A stretch of DNA of 64,000 bases, taken from Phytophthora colocasiae (taxonomy: Eukaryota > Oomycota > Peronosporomycetes > Peronosporales > Peronosporaceae). Where the stretch lies: contig JAGKQI010000083.1 of assembly GCA_018806915.1 (NCBI GenBank), forward strand, positions 434,001 to 498,000. The letters run 5' to 3'. The notes beneath the pieces were generated by a model. It did no database searches. It saw only the letters and a program-made list of their open reading frames with translations, and was not told the origin of the DNA. The translations under genes were made by a program, and so were the position numbers. Positions 28,721 through 39,786 of the stretch are shown here, in pieces (position 1 is the first letter of the stretch; the number at the start of each line of letters is the position of its first letter).

Positions 28721-28830
28721 TACAATAGCAAAATTGTGATGTGAAATTAATAAGTTACGTTGAACAAAAATAAAAACTCGCAAATGATGAATTCTAAACA
28801 ATATATTATATTGCTTAAGATTGTTTTGTA
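28721..28830. other. Short AT-rich 3' flank of the RXLR effector gene
   Basis: About 110 bp of AT-rich sequence lies between the end of the zipper-like repeat and the effector stop codon. No gene is seen. Confidence 0.4.
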
Positions 28831-29583
28831 CTACAAAAAATCATCTGTAATTAATACTCCCTGCCTTTCGAATTTCTTCAAGCGAAGATGCAGAAAAGTG
28901 TAGTAAAACTCGTAGTTTTTGGCTTTCACGATATCAGTGGGAGTTAAATTGTCAAGACCCAACGCAGCTTTGGCGAAGGCTCTAGATCTGTCTGCTCCAA
29001 CCCAAGTCGCCACGCTCACTGTCTTCTCCGCCCACGTTAAATCGTCACTGATCACTGGAATTGGCGTGTTAGTCCTTAGCGCCTTCGCAGTCATAGCATC
29101 GTCGTACTGAATCAAGAACCGAGTATACAGTTGGAAGGCTTCAGTAGGCTCAACAGCGAGGATATCGTCGATTGTGCGGACATTGCCGAATCCCGACGTC
29201 CTCCAGACAGCAGAAGTGGGGGTTTCTGCCTTTATCCAGGCCGTGATTTGGTTTGACTCCTTGACCTTCTTGAACTGCTCGAAATACTTGTAGTTCTTGT
29301 CCAGCTTGAGTCGGGCTCCCGTTAACCCCTTCAATTTAAAGGCCTCCAACACGAACTCGTCGGCCTTTTGAGCATCCGCAAACCTCACTGCTTGCCTCTC
29401 CTTGCTGGAGAACTTGGTGATGAGATCGGTCAGTTTAGAGCCCAACCCAGCTCTCTGTTCTTCCTTGGTGACACGTAGGGCCCTTCTACCACTGGAGTTG
29501 AGACGAAGGGCAGTCGATGCCGCGCGGTCAGCGCTGATGAGGAGCATTAACGTCGTCAGCAGTAGAACGTGGTAGTAACGCAT
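28831..29583 (-). CDS. RXLR-type secreted effector (250 aa)
   Basis: ATG 29581-29583 starts MRYYHVLLLTTLMLLISA, a strong signal peptide with cleavage expected near residue 22. RALR at residues 34-37 is a bona fide R-x-L-R. KEEQR at 40-44 takes the place of the dEER motif. The C-terminal effector domain (about 50-250) is alpha-helical in character, with Trp/Tyr/Leu-containing blocks (ITAWIKAETPTSAVWRTSGF, DLTWAEKTV, NYEFYYTFLHLRLKKFE) compatible with LWY-type folds, though I cannot confirm repeats by eye. Such proteins are secreted by oomycete pathogens and act inside plant cells. The target is unknown. The open frame extends 43 codons upstream, but the signal peptide fixes the start. A disrupted paralogue lies at 60.9-62 kb. 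Confidence 0.85.
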   Translation of the reverse strand: MRYYHVLLLTTLMLLISADRAASTALRLNSSGRRALRVTKEEQRAGLGSKLTDLITKFSSKERQAVRFADAQKADEFVLEAFKLKGLTGARLKLDKNYKYFEQFKKVKESNQITAWIKAETPTSAVWRTSGFGNVRTIDDILAVEPTEAFQLYTRFLIQYDDAMTAKALRTNTPIPVISDDLTWAEKTVSVATWVGADRSRAFAKAALGLDNLTPTDIVKAKNYEFYYTFLHLRLKKFERQGVLITDDFL

Positions 29584-29603
29584 GATCAGGTGAGTGTTTG
29601 CCG

Positions 29604-29620
29604 GCAAATTGCGGAGTGAG
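29604..29620 (-). promoter_or_regulatory. Candidate Inr-FPR core promoter of the RXLR effector gene
   Basis: On the minus strand CTCACTCC fits the oomycete Inr (YTCANTYY). GCAATTTGCC follows directly and fits the flanking promoter region. It lies 20-37 nt upstream of the ATG at 29583, which independently supports that start over the longer frame. Confidence 0.55.
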
Positions 29621-30194
29621 TCGTGTGCGTGCAATCTTCCCCCGAGGAATGCACAGATGATATGCTTGAGTCCAGCAGCTGGACAGGAGTCCTGGTCCAG
29701 AACCCTGAGCATACTATAAAATGATTAGGCTCTGAACACTTTTCTCGTGATCAAAACTCGTTCTAGACGATTGCGCGCAAATAACACTAATCAAGTCATG
29801 TTCAAGAACGATCCGGCTATCATCATCATGCCCGGAGACCACTGATCAAGGTAAACGACATACGATTTAGCATTTAAGTTGTACACAATTAGATTAAGTA
29901 TTGGAAAATGAGTTTCAAACCGTGGAGCCTTTGCTCCGACATTCGGTGTTCAAACAGATAGAGGCGCGATGTTTCCCGAATCATCGCAAAAAATGACTCC
30001 TTCATCGATCTTCACCCGATCTAATGCTCTTAGACTATCCCTGTGTTTTTCACTACAACGGTGTGGGCATGTCCTGTTTCGACTACATTTTGTCAATTAA
30101 GCTGTGAATAGGTAGCGTTAGCTGTTGGCCAGCTTTTGGAAATCTAACAAGATCCGAGAAGAACAAGGATCAATCAACTGCGGAGCTTCGACCA
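29621..30194. other. Upstream region of the effector gene, no gene seen
   Basis: About 570 bp without a recognisable coding sequence. Distal regulatory sequence of the effector gene is possible. Confidence 0.35.
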
Positions 30195-30810
30195 GTAGTA
30201 ACTCCGATCGAGCAGTGAATATCTTGTCCAGAATTTGACAAATAACGCCCAAGCTCTTGAACAAGAAGTAAGAGATCTAAAGCGAGATCCCGCAGTTGTG
30301 CCGTCATCTCCTGTACAATCCTGTTCGTCCGGCGTCGGTGGAACCACTTCGTCAGTCATTTTACTCCCGATTCTCCGTAAACCTGCCATCGGAATCCCAG
30401 TTCTTCTCTTCTTGGTCAGTATCGAAGGTCGAGCAATGGGGGCAAGCGATGCTTGTTGGGATTGATACTCGGTAGAAGAACTAGCGAGGGAAGACACTTT
30501 TTTTTGGATTTGTGAGATATATTGTGTTACTGCTTCAACTGAAGAGAGCTTTAATATCCAGGGTTCCTGACTAACAATGGTACGTCTGGTCACACCTGCA
30601 ACGCCTAGGAATCTCGTTGTCTGGCCGTTTACGGGCAACTCGTAGTGAAAGCCTAGCGGATCAGTTGTGGAAAAGAAGCAGTGTGAGTGGCAGCGATATA
30701 CTGAAACACGCCGACGATGAACAAATGCGGCTAGAATACGACGAGGATTGTGATCACGCCTAAGTCTTCCATCTGAAGTGGCGAGGATACAAGATGGAAG
30801 TCCTTGATCC
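30195..30810 (+). repeat. Degenerate leucine-zipper-like repeat, copy 2, with inverted core
   Basis: The coiled-coil part (LVQNLTNNAQALEQEVRDLK, 30215-30290) is in plus orientation. The middle (about 30292-30610) matches copy 1 only as reverse complement (RRTIVSQEPWILKLSSVEAV, SSLASSSTEYQSQQASLAP, DEVVPPTPDEQD on minus). The tail 30611-30810 is plus again. GCGAGAT and ATCTCG flank the inverted core. No intact ORF spans it. Confidence 0.65.
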
Positions 30811-31171
30811 TACCATAAATGGTAAAATATGCATTTAAAATATACAGTAGCAAAATAATTTGTTCAATTATTGGCTTTGACAATTATGTTTTTGAAAATA
30901 TACGACTGCACGTTTTTCGCAATGAAGTTCTCAATTTTTTATAGTAGCAGACCAATGAAATTAAGCTCATGCTCGAAAAAATCGACTTAATCAGTTTACG
31001 GCCGAATTTAGTCTTGCTTTCAGTATTGAAAGTGCTGAGTGAATGTCATTGTTGTGACCACATGGGGTTTGGGTTATTCCACTCTCACCTTTTATATTTA
31101 TACTGTGATCATGTTTCGACGTAAATTAACTTACGGGACACAAACTAAAATTGCCGTTGTTACAACGATAA
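30811..31171. other. AT-rich intergenic sequence, nothing recognised
   Basis: No coding or repeat structure was identified between the zipper-like repeat and the tRNA-like sequence. Confidence 0.4.
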
Positions 31172-31268
31172 AGTCCAGTGCTGACAGCTCAGTCGTCTAG
31201 GCGGCGAGCTTATTGAGGGCCCATTATGGGAGCAGGGTTATCGCGGGTTCAAGTCCCGTTAATTCTCC
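31172..31268 (+). other. tRNA-like sequence (pseudo-tRNA or tRNA-derived SINE head)
   Basis: GCTC...GAGC can form a D-stem around a loop with GG. GCGGG TTCAAGT CCCGT forms a perfect T-arm with a canonical B box. The 7-bp acceptor stem is not convincing: AATTCTCC has no partner, although AGTGC...GCACT closes outside it. The anticodon arm is unclear and a long variable region would be needed. Confidence 0.3.
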
Positions 31269-31340
31269 GCACTGATTTGGTAAATAAAGCATCTATTCAA
31301 CTTCACTGTGCAATATACTCAACTAACACTTTGTTGTTTA

Positions 31341-31548
31341 CTAGTAGACTACAGCTGAACAAGTAGTATGCGGAGCAGCACACTTCTCTTCTACACCTTT
31401 ACCTGCAGTTGTAGTAACAGCTTTCTTAGACGACTTGGTTTTTGCTGCAAGTTCCTGGAGCACTTCATGTGTAAGCAGCATCCCCCCAACTGCGACTCGT
31501 TTACGCTTTGTCGTCTTATTCGGCAGGACCTCGGCTTCAATTAGGCTT
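31341..31548 (-). pseudogene. C-terminal fragment of a basic protein, possibly transposase
   Basis: The open minus-strand frame ends at TAG 31341-31343 and reads KTTKRKRVAVGGMLLTHEVL then QELAAKTKSSKKA. No start and no upstream exon are seen. Its basic character and setting suggest a transposon protein tail, but I cannot name the family. Confidence 0.25.
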
Positions 31549-31718
31549 CACCTGGAGCCATGACGCCTCGCGCCAAATTTAATTTTTGAAGGCAAGTTTC
31601 AGAAATTGTCACAGTTTTTGTCATCGCATAAGGAAAGGAAATTGAAGTTGATTAACTCCTGGTTGCTACTACTTGGCTTGAGGCACTTCAAGCGGGTTTT
31701 CATTGGTTTTGATTGTGA

Positions 31719-32583
31719 CTAGCCGGGCGCCGCCGCTACGCGGCGGTAAGCGCGTGTTGTATCGCTGCACATTTATCTATATTATTTTTGTATTCCAGGA
31801 GTGGATCATGCACTCGTAACTGAATGTACCCCAGGTTGTACATGAAAGTATTCAAACGTCTATATGGCTGCATTTGACGTGCTTGCACACGCGTCCTACT
31901 AATCTACCGGTTGTACATGCACGTATGCTCTAGATGCCTGCACGCCTGCCATACCATACACATATCTTCTTTCCTACGTATCACATTGCATGCCCACCTC
32001 AATATCCCTACATCTACTCGTGCCCTAACGTGGTCACCGACGCTAACTCACCGGTGTAGGTGGCTCTGTACTTTCACGTGCTGTTTGACACCGCGTTCAA
32101 CATCACTTCCTTTCTATACAATAATGCATTATTTCCAATAATTAATACGTAGATAGTCATATATAACTGGAAAATGCATATTGAAGCTTTGCGTGGATAT
32201 CTACTGAGGTATACACGCATAGTTTCACATCTTTTCGCCCTCTGCCCTCACCGCCATGGTGCGTGCTGACGTATAACATCATGCCCATAATGGCAAGCGG
32301 CTGTACGTCAACAGCCACATCACCGATTCTTAGAGTCCGCCACACATTCCTGGTGGTAAGCTCTTCAATTCAACTTTTGTAAATAGCACGGGAATACCTA
32401 TGTGTCGTGCTAGTAAATAACTACTTCACACAATTTTATACCTTGCAAGCTTCCGTCTCAGCAGCAAAAAGAGCGCTAATTGGTTAAAAATATTTAAAAC
32501 ATATAATTGGCTAAAATCGGTATGGTGATCCGTGTGACGGACGGACGAACAGACGGACACCATGCTCTCCTCATTTTTTAAGA
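31719..32583 (-). mobile_element. Non-autonomous Helitron-like element (unit 0)
   Basis: On the minus strand the 3' end shows a GC hairpin (CCGCCGCGTAGCGGCGG) a few bases before CGGCTAG, followed by T. These are the hairpin and CTAG terminus of Helitrons inserting at A/T. The 5' end would start TCTTAAAAAATG next to unit 1. No coding capacity is evident. Confidence 0.6.
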
Positions 32584-32788
32584 CTAGCCGAGTGCCGCCC
32601 GCTTTGCGGGCGGTGTGTATGTGTTAGGTCCCAACCCGTAGTGCTCGCTGTTCCAGCTCGCCCTACTACTCTGTAGCCCCTGCCTTCGCTTCGCTCGGAG
32701 GGGACAAAAACATACACAGTGTTTCATATGCACAGTGAACATGTATTTGTTGTTATGAAAAATGCAGTGATCTCCTTCTTCCTCTTGC

Positions 32789-34005
32789 TTACATCTTGAA
32801 TATCTGTCGGTAAACAATATTCTGTGTGTACACTCCATCGGCGTCCACCTGGTCAGGATACTCGATCATCACCTTGAGTCTCGACCGCGCTGTCACTCTC
32901 GATAACGCCACGTACAGCTGTCCGTGTGAGAAGCAAGGAGTCGCCAAGTATAGTCCGAGATTTTGTACCGTTTGTCCTTGGGCCTTGTTGATTGTCATCG
33001 CAAACGCTGGTTGCACTGGGAACTGCTTACGACGTAGACGGAAGGGGAACTCACGCGTGTCCCCGTCACTGAGGAACACAATCCGCGGAATGAACACATG
33101 CTGGCCGTGGCGTTCCCCTGTCATGATGGTCGCATGGATCACGTGAGGTTTCAGCTCCACAACACGGAGGCGCGTTCCGTTGCACAGTCCAAGATTGGGA
33201 TTCAGGTTGCGCATCATCGTAACTTATGATGGATATCCGAGTACCGACGTGTCCTTTTCGGAGGTCTCGCGAGTCTGAATCGACAATGCCTCATGATCGG
33301 CGCGCCCTTCTTCAGAGTTAGTTTGTGCGGCGGGATTCCGTTCATATTCACTGAATGCAGGAGTTCAGGCTCAAAGTAATCAGCGTCACCGTCATTATCC
33401 ACAGAATCGTTGGACAAATACTCCTGGGCGTCACCTTCCAGCTTCTGAGAAACAGATTCGTTGATACGCTGCACGATCATGTTCGTAGTCGTCAATATCG
33501 TTCGGTTGGCAAAGTACTCATCCGTGGCGATCTCAGGGTTATTAATGTCTGCATGCATCTCGTCAATGATGCGTCGCATGCCTCTGGGAGTGGTGCCAGG
33601 CCGAACCTCTTCATCTTCTTCTTCCGGCTCCTCCTCCGGTTCGCTCTCAATCAACATGTCGTTCGGGATCTTGATGAAATCTGGTCCAAGTCCAGCATTC
33701 ACTTGGTGCCTTCCTTCGCCCACTTGAAGGAGAAACTCAGAGAATGCTGCCAGTTCTTCCGCTGTCGTTTCATTCGCAGCCGACCTCACACGCATGTTCT
33801 CCGTAAGATGAACTTGTTCGAATTTGCTCCACAACTCCGAAGACTTTAGACACGCGTCGATGGGTATCGGCAGGCGTTCCCTGCAGTACCACTGGTAGAA
33901 TTTGTCTGAAATCTCCTGAAAGGACGACCACTTTCCCGCCAAATGGCCCCGTAGCGAACGGTCCACAGCCTCAAAAGCGTGGCCATCGGAGCTTCGTCCC
34001 AGATA
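32789..34005 (-). pseudogene. Helitron helicase (Pif1-like) C-terminal half, unit 1
   Basis: Motif II appears as WDEAPMA in the sister units; here the adjoining codons are hit by an 8-bp deletion near 33980. Further motifs are AVDRSLRGHLAGKWSSFQEI, NMRVRSA, then after a disruption [40 protein letters not shown] and [18 protein letters not shown] (motifs V-VI of Helitron RepHel helicases). Walker A and the HUH Rep nuclease are missing. About 80 bp of extra sequence separates GAPIM from RNLNPN and breaks the frame. Confidence 0.82.
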
Positions 34006-34134
34006 ATTAAAGCTGTTTTTAATTTAAAGAAACAATATAGGACTCTAACAGATTTTCCATCTGATGAATCAATTATATTTTTCCCGGTTGCGGCTTTAAG
34101 AGGCAATATTGAGTGGGGTGATTTTAGAGATTAG
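34006..34134 (+). other. AT-rich foreign-looking cassette, unit 1, first part
   Basis: The plus frame reads IKAVFNLKKQYRTLTDFPSD then ESIIFFPVAALRGNIEWGDF, ending RD-stop, with A/T-rich codons unlike any neighbour. It is cut by Gypsy-2 at TTAG and resumes at 45077. Confidence 0.55.
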
Positions 34135-35090
34135 TGTAACAGGATTAGTGCGCATCTTGAAGAGACAACGGCCAATGATGGTGGACGGGTGAATGTAACT
34201 ACCATGAATGATCGAAGAACGCCACAAGTTGAAGTTGGCATTGATGGACGAACGCTAGACGATCGAGACGAAGGAGAAATAACGACTTCGGCTCACCCCG
34301 ATGACGGTGATTGGCAGACGACGTCGCAAATGATGACAATTACTGGAAACGACGAAGATCTGGGTGGTTCCGACGTGGATCTCAGTCAGCCTCTTCGCAT
34401 GTGGAAACGAACGATGGACGGAAGCGAGGACTCTCGAGTCTCACTATCAAATTTGCTCGACGGCGAGAGCATCGAATTGACATTGACGGAGAGAGGCCCC
34501 GACGGTGACAATTGCTGAAGTCGTCCGAAGACACACTCGTGAAATTACCCCGACACTGAGTCGACGAGCAACAAGAACGGACGTTGAGTGTTGTCGGTGA
34601 CGACCGATTGACTGACGGACGGACGGACGGACGAACGTGTGAGGACGAAGGTAAGTAGGAGAGAGCGGGAGTAGGACGAACGGATTGAACTGGTAGCTTA
34701 CGAGTGGAGGCTGATACGATCGAGACTTGGACGGGAACCCCTGTGCGTGAAGTTGGTACTAGTAGCGACACCAGCGAGGAGCTCCAAGGAAGATCATTAG
34801 TGCTGACGATACGAGGGAGTTGTTCGAAGTGAACGATTGATTGAACGATTGACGGACGAATGATTGACGGACGGACGGACGGACGAACGAACGATTGAAC
34901 GTAAGGGGTGAAGACTCTATTACATTTGAATACAAATAGGAACAAGTTCCGGCGCAGGTGACTGAGCCAGTAGAGTGTTGCTGTAATTGATCGTGAACTA
35001 GCCCTGAAACAAGAACCCGGCGAGACAAACGTAGATAAGTACTGTCAGCCATACGATCCGCTAGCGAACAGGCGTATTGGGTTCGTCACA
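34135..35090 (+). repeat. Gypsy-2 5' LTR
   Basis: 956 bp, TGTAACAGG...TTCGTCACA. It differs from the 3' LTR by an 11-bp indel near 34700 and a few substitutions. It contains GACG/GACGGACG simple repeats (about 34612-34635, 34850-34900). TGGTGGTCATACAGG follows as the primer-binding region. Confidence 0.9.
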
Positions 35091-35151
35091 TGGTGGTCAT
35101 ACAGGGGCAACTAACGGAAAAACGTGAGCTGGAACGAGAACGGCAACATTT

Positions 35152-37015
35152 ATGGCTACTGCGAAAACTGCCCGAACGACGCGAAGCAGGAGGAGCATGC
35201 CGAATACAATCGAAGTCGATGAGAAAACTGAAAATAATGACGCTGACGATGGAACCACGACGCCACTGGGTGTTGATCAGCCGCTGAACAATGAGGCATC
35301 AGGAACTGTGATGACGGAACCAGGGATAGATCCTACCAGTGATGCCGCTACGGAGCCGTACGAGGAGCTCTCCGACGACACTCAGGAACCCACGGAGGCA
35401 GAAATCGTCAACCTGACGCGTACAATGAGAAAGTTAGCCGCCAGAACCGGAACGGGAACGAAGGTTTCCACCAGGTTGAAGAAATTGGCAAACAAGTAAC
35501 CGCGCGATTGAGTACTTCAGGAGCCGAAGCACTTGATGAAGGTGACGTGTCGAACGATGACGAGCTTGAACGAAAACCACCAGGGCGACGCGTAAAGCAC
35601 GGTGAATCTGGAGTAGTTGATCGAGCTAACCAACGTGACGAAGGGGACGACCCGGATTCTGAACGCCCAAGTAGTGACTCTGACCTGGAAGAACGACCCG
35701 ACAGATGCGACGTCAACACGTGAAGAACTTAGCCACCCGAAGGCGGGATAATGACGATAACGAACGAAGACCACGAGGACATGGACGGAGCCGTGAACGC
35801 CGACGAAGGAGTGAATCACGTAGGAGAGATCGCCACCACCGGGAACGACGAGAGGAACGACCTCAACGACACCGACAACAACGAGCCCCACTAGGAGGAG
35901 ACTCATCCGATGGAAATGGTAGCTCGAGCGATGACGGTGCTGATGACGAGCGACGAGGCCGACGTGAACGGAGTAGCAGCAGAAGCAGTAGCTCTGAAAG
36001 TCAGGACAGTTCCGATGAATCTAGCGACTCAAGTGATCCGGAACGTGACGGTCGGCGAGAACCTCGAAGACACGGTAGACGACGTGACCACCATGAACGA
36101 CGACAACACCATGGAAGACGAGAACCACGGCACCATGATAAACCACGACGACGACGAGTGAGGAACATCAAGGACTTGGAACTTCCGAGCTTTACACCGA
36201 CGCCACGAGCATCAGTATTGACGTGGGTAGATCGAATTGACTTGGCACTGAAGGGAGCCAAAGAATCGGGACGAGGCGAATGGTCCGACCACTCCTTGTA
36301 CTTCATCCTTGGAAATAAATTGATGGAGAGCGCGGCGAGATGGTGGGTGAATATGGATAGAAGACTGCACCGTCGAGACCGCACTTGGACGAAATTGAAA
36401 GTGGCATTGTTGCGACGATACGGCCCTCGTGTGGATAAGTCCGCTGCTGAAGCTCGAGTAAATGCACGGTGCCGATTCCACCAGGGACCATATGCGGATT
36501 TCGCGACGGGGTTGCGTGAAGCGGCCGACAGGAATGAAGTCAGCGAACGAGTGTTTCTGGCGCAGTTCTATCGATGCATAGATCGAACCGTAAGACAACT
36601 GGTCAAACAACCACCGGTACCTCGAACCTTGGAAGAAGCTGTGGAGAAAGCAATCGAAATTGACGACCCGATGGATTATGTGACTGGAAATCAGTTAGCG
36701 ACGCAAACTCAATACCGACCACCAGCAGGAAGCGAAGGTCGCATGGTAGTGATCCCGGGAGTTGGTACGCTGACGTTGCCGACAGAAGGAAGTGAGAAAG
36801 ACGTGGAAAGTAGCAAAGTGACGGCGGAAACCACGGATGCTCTTGCTATCTGTAACAACCAACAGGGTGTGTACAACTGGCCAGCTGGAGTATTTGAACT
36901 TCCACCAGGGCAAAAGTGGAATGGACGATTCTGGGCGCCGACTGGCAACAGTGGAAAAAGAAACGAGCTGAGAAAAAGAAAGGTAAACAGAAGTACAAGG
37001 TGGATGCGCCGTTAG
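35152..37015 (+). pseudogene. Gypsy-2 gag, frameshifted
   Basis: Three frames follow one another: 35152-35499, 35508-35723 and 35705-37015. The last has an Arg/Asp/Ser-rich region (many RRR, RER, SSDD runs), then a capsid-like domain: LTWVDRIDLALKGAKESG, SLYFILGNKLMESAARWWVN, WTKLKVALLRRYGP, FHQGPYADFATGLREAADRN. The frame breaks make a full Gag impossible from this copy. Confidence 0.78.
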
Positions 37016-37127
37016 CCAAAGAACGGAAGAAAATGAAACGTGAGATGCTGGACACCAGTAGTGAAGATGACCCGACGAGAAGCGAACGAAGCGACAGAAG
37101 ACGAGAACGATCCCACCTACTGCAGCC

Positions 37128-37427
37128 GTGAAGCGGACATCAGCAGAAGATCAAACCTACGGAGCAACCCGAATAGTGGAGGCGCATTCATCGACGTATG
37201 GAAGACAAGGACGAAGTGATAACACCAATCGACCATGTTTTCATTGCGGACAGAATAGTCACTGGTCATCGCAGTGCCCGAATGAACCGAAGTGTTTCGC
37301 GTGCTACAAGAGAGGACACTTTGCGAGAGATTGCCCTAACGAAGACGCCAAGAAACGCAACGACGAGTACCTGCAGAAGCGCGCCGAAGAAATAAAGAAG
37401 ACGTCGGGAAACGATACCCGGGCGTAG
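37128..37427 (+). pseudogene. Gypsy-2 nucleocapsid zinc knuckles
   Basis: Two CCHC knuckles in tandem: CFHCGQNSHWSSQC and CFACYKRGHFARDC. This is the RNA-binding C-terminal part of Gag, out of frame with the capsid part because of a frameshift near 37000. Confidence 0.85.
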
Positions 37428-37540
37428 TAGCGGAGGTACGACGTCCGGTAACACGAGAGACTCTCCGACAACGAGATGGTGATGACGGTGGTGCGCCCAA
37501 GAGAAACGAGCTGCCGGAGGTAACTTCTCAAGCTGATGGT

Positions 37541-38698
37541 GTGGTACGAACGATGGGGCAACTGAAGAATGAAGGTGGGGAACGCGATGGGGATCGAGCA
37601 GCGATCTATGTGGCTACGGTACGACCTGCTATGGCAACGAAGAAATTCAGACGAATACGACTAGAGGAACTGACGGAGGTTGAGACCCCTGGTGCGAACG
37701 AAAACGGCATCAGTTCGAGTATGGAGGCCGAGAATCCCGTGGATATGAGGGTGACGACGGAGCTTAACAATGAACGAACTTTGGAACTCGTCTCGACAAC
37801 AACAGTGAACGGATCAACCGCTGAAGAAGGCGCGAACAGTGCAGCGGAAGGCAGTCCTGGTACGAACGGAGTTGAAGCTGGAGAAGGCGCGTGCGAACCC
37901 AGTGACGACCCGATTACTATCTGTGGTGAAGTCGCTACTGGAGAAGGCGAGACGGAACCGGAGCCGGATGGAGAAGAAAGAGCGATGAAGCGACGACGGG
38001 TGACTGCTGAACGACGGTTGCAACGACGACTTGCGCGACGAACCGCTCGACAACGACGACGGGAGAAACAGAACCTCCAGCGAGAATGTAAACAACGCGA
38101 GAATAGTCGACGCGAACGACTAATTCAGGCACGACGAAATGAAGCACACACAGCGTTGCAGAAATTGGCGGAGAGACGACGCGAACGGAGAGCGAATCCT
38201 GTGTCGACCGGAAGCCATGAAACGGAAAAGACGATCCCGGTGAAGCTGGTGAAGAAAACCCGTGAAACCACAACGACGATTGCAGTGCCGAACGATGACG
38301 GTGACGAGTATGTGCGTTCCAAAGATGGTTTACCGACGGCAAAAGTTCGGGTGAATCGCAATTGGAAGGACATAAAGCTCGATAGCTGTGCGCGATACAC
38401 AGTTGCCGGCACAGAATGGATGCAACATGGGGACCGACTGGACGTGGAGCCACCAGTGGACTTTGTCGAAGGGATCGGTGGATTCTTGTTGGACGTTGTT
38501 GGTGTGTGGCGGTTCCATATGCAAACGGTGTTTGGAGAAACTATTTGTGTGGATGCGTGCATTGTGGATAGATGCGACGACGAGTTCTTGCTGGGTGTGG
38601 ACTTCCTGAAGCAACACAATGCCAAACTGGATTTCGAGCGCAATGAACTGACGTATCGAGAGATTCATTATACCCTTCCGGACGAACGAAATAATTGA
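37541..38698 (+). pseudogene. Gypsy-2 protease region
   Basis: A long Arg/Glu-rich linker (about 270 residues) precedes a retropepsin-like domain: DIKLDSCARYTVAGTEW at the active-site position, then CDDEFLLGVDFLKQHNAKLD at the second hallmark. The usual D-S/T-G-A triad reads DSCA here. Confidence 0.75.
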
Positions 38699-38732
38699 TG
38701 ACGGCGCGAGGGCGCGCATTGCAAAGGTTCGG

Positions 38733-39786
38733 ATGACGAGACGTACACAGTTGACTGGAAATGCCGTAACGCCTGTTGAAATATCGGTTGCTGCTGCGGA
38801 CGGCGAACTTGGAATGTTTGTGCCGACGCGATGTGCAGGTGCAGTGATGTTGGCTTCAACAGTAACACGAGCGAAGAACGGTAAAGCAGTAGTACCCATG
38901 ATCAACGCAGCGCCGGGAAGAACGAAGTTACCCTCGAAGAAAGAGCTTGGAGTCTGGATACCAATTGATGATGACATGGAAGTCCTTGAAATCAACGGTG
39001 AATTGGAACGCAATTGGGTGAAGACTTGGCTGGACGGAATAAGCAGTCAAGAACCTCTCAAAGACGAAGACAACGTAAGGATCGGTGTGGAGGATGACGA
39101 CAGTCGAGAGTTGGTTCTGAAGTTGTTACGAGCCTATAGGAATCTGGTGGAGACTACGGGTGATTGTCCGCCACCGACGGCACTACCAGTAGAACATCAC
39201 ATTGACACAGGGGATGCTGCTCCCAACATGCTGAAAAGGAGACGACAGGCACATGCTGACGACGCAATTATCGAGGAAAACGTAAAGAAGATGTTGGCGG
39301 CCGGAGTAATCGAGGAAGGAAACGGTGCTTGGGGTTTTCATGTCGTATTAGTACGTAAGAAGGATGGAGAGGTCAGATTCTGCGTGGATTATCGAGCACT
39401 GAATAAATTCACACGGAAAGATGTCTATCCCTTGCCACGAATTGATGAAACGTTGGAAGCGCAGTGGAGCACTGTTATTCTCAACACTTGATTTGAAAGC
39501 AGGTTACTGGAAGATGCTAATGGCATTACGAGACAAAGTGAAGACGGCTTTCATGACGAAACAGGGACTGTATCAATTCCTACGAATGCCTTTTGGACTA
39601 ATGAACGCACCTTCCACGTTTCAGCGAATGATGAACGGAGTATTGCGAGGTCTTACTTGGTCGACTTGCTTGGTGTACCTGGACGATATCGTAATCTATA
39701 CGAGAGGTGGCATTGAACGACACGTGGTCGAGCTAGCTTGTGTGTTAGAGCGACTGTCTCAAGCGGGTTTGACGCTCAAATTGTAG
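38733..39786 (+). pseudogene. Gypsy-2 reverse transcriptase, frameshifted
   Basis: HHIDTGDAAPNMLKRRRQA, FHVVLVRKKDGEVRFCVDYR and DVYPLPRIDETLEA form the fingers. A frameshift near 39470 is followed by FSTLDLKAGYWKMLM, MPFGLMNAPSTFQRMMNGVL and the catalytic YLDDIVIYT. A TAG stop at 39784-39786 replaces a codon after LTLKL. Confidence 0.88.

Noticed and set aside
33355..33849. Plus-strand 164-codon frame (repeated at 46573, 48857, 51141)
   Set aside because: It is antisense to the helicase region containing NMRVRSA and the acidic EEEPEEEDEE stretch. It repeats only because the Helitron units repeat.
34612..34900. GACG-type simple repeats as a centromeric or telomeric satellite
   Set aside because: They occur only inside the Gypsy-2 LTRs and at low copy number.
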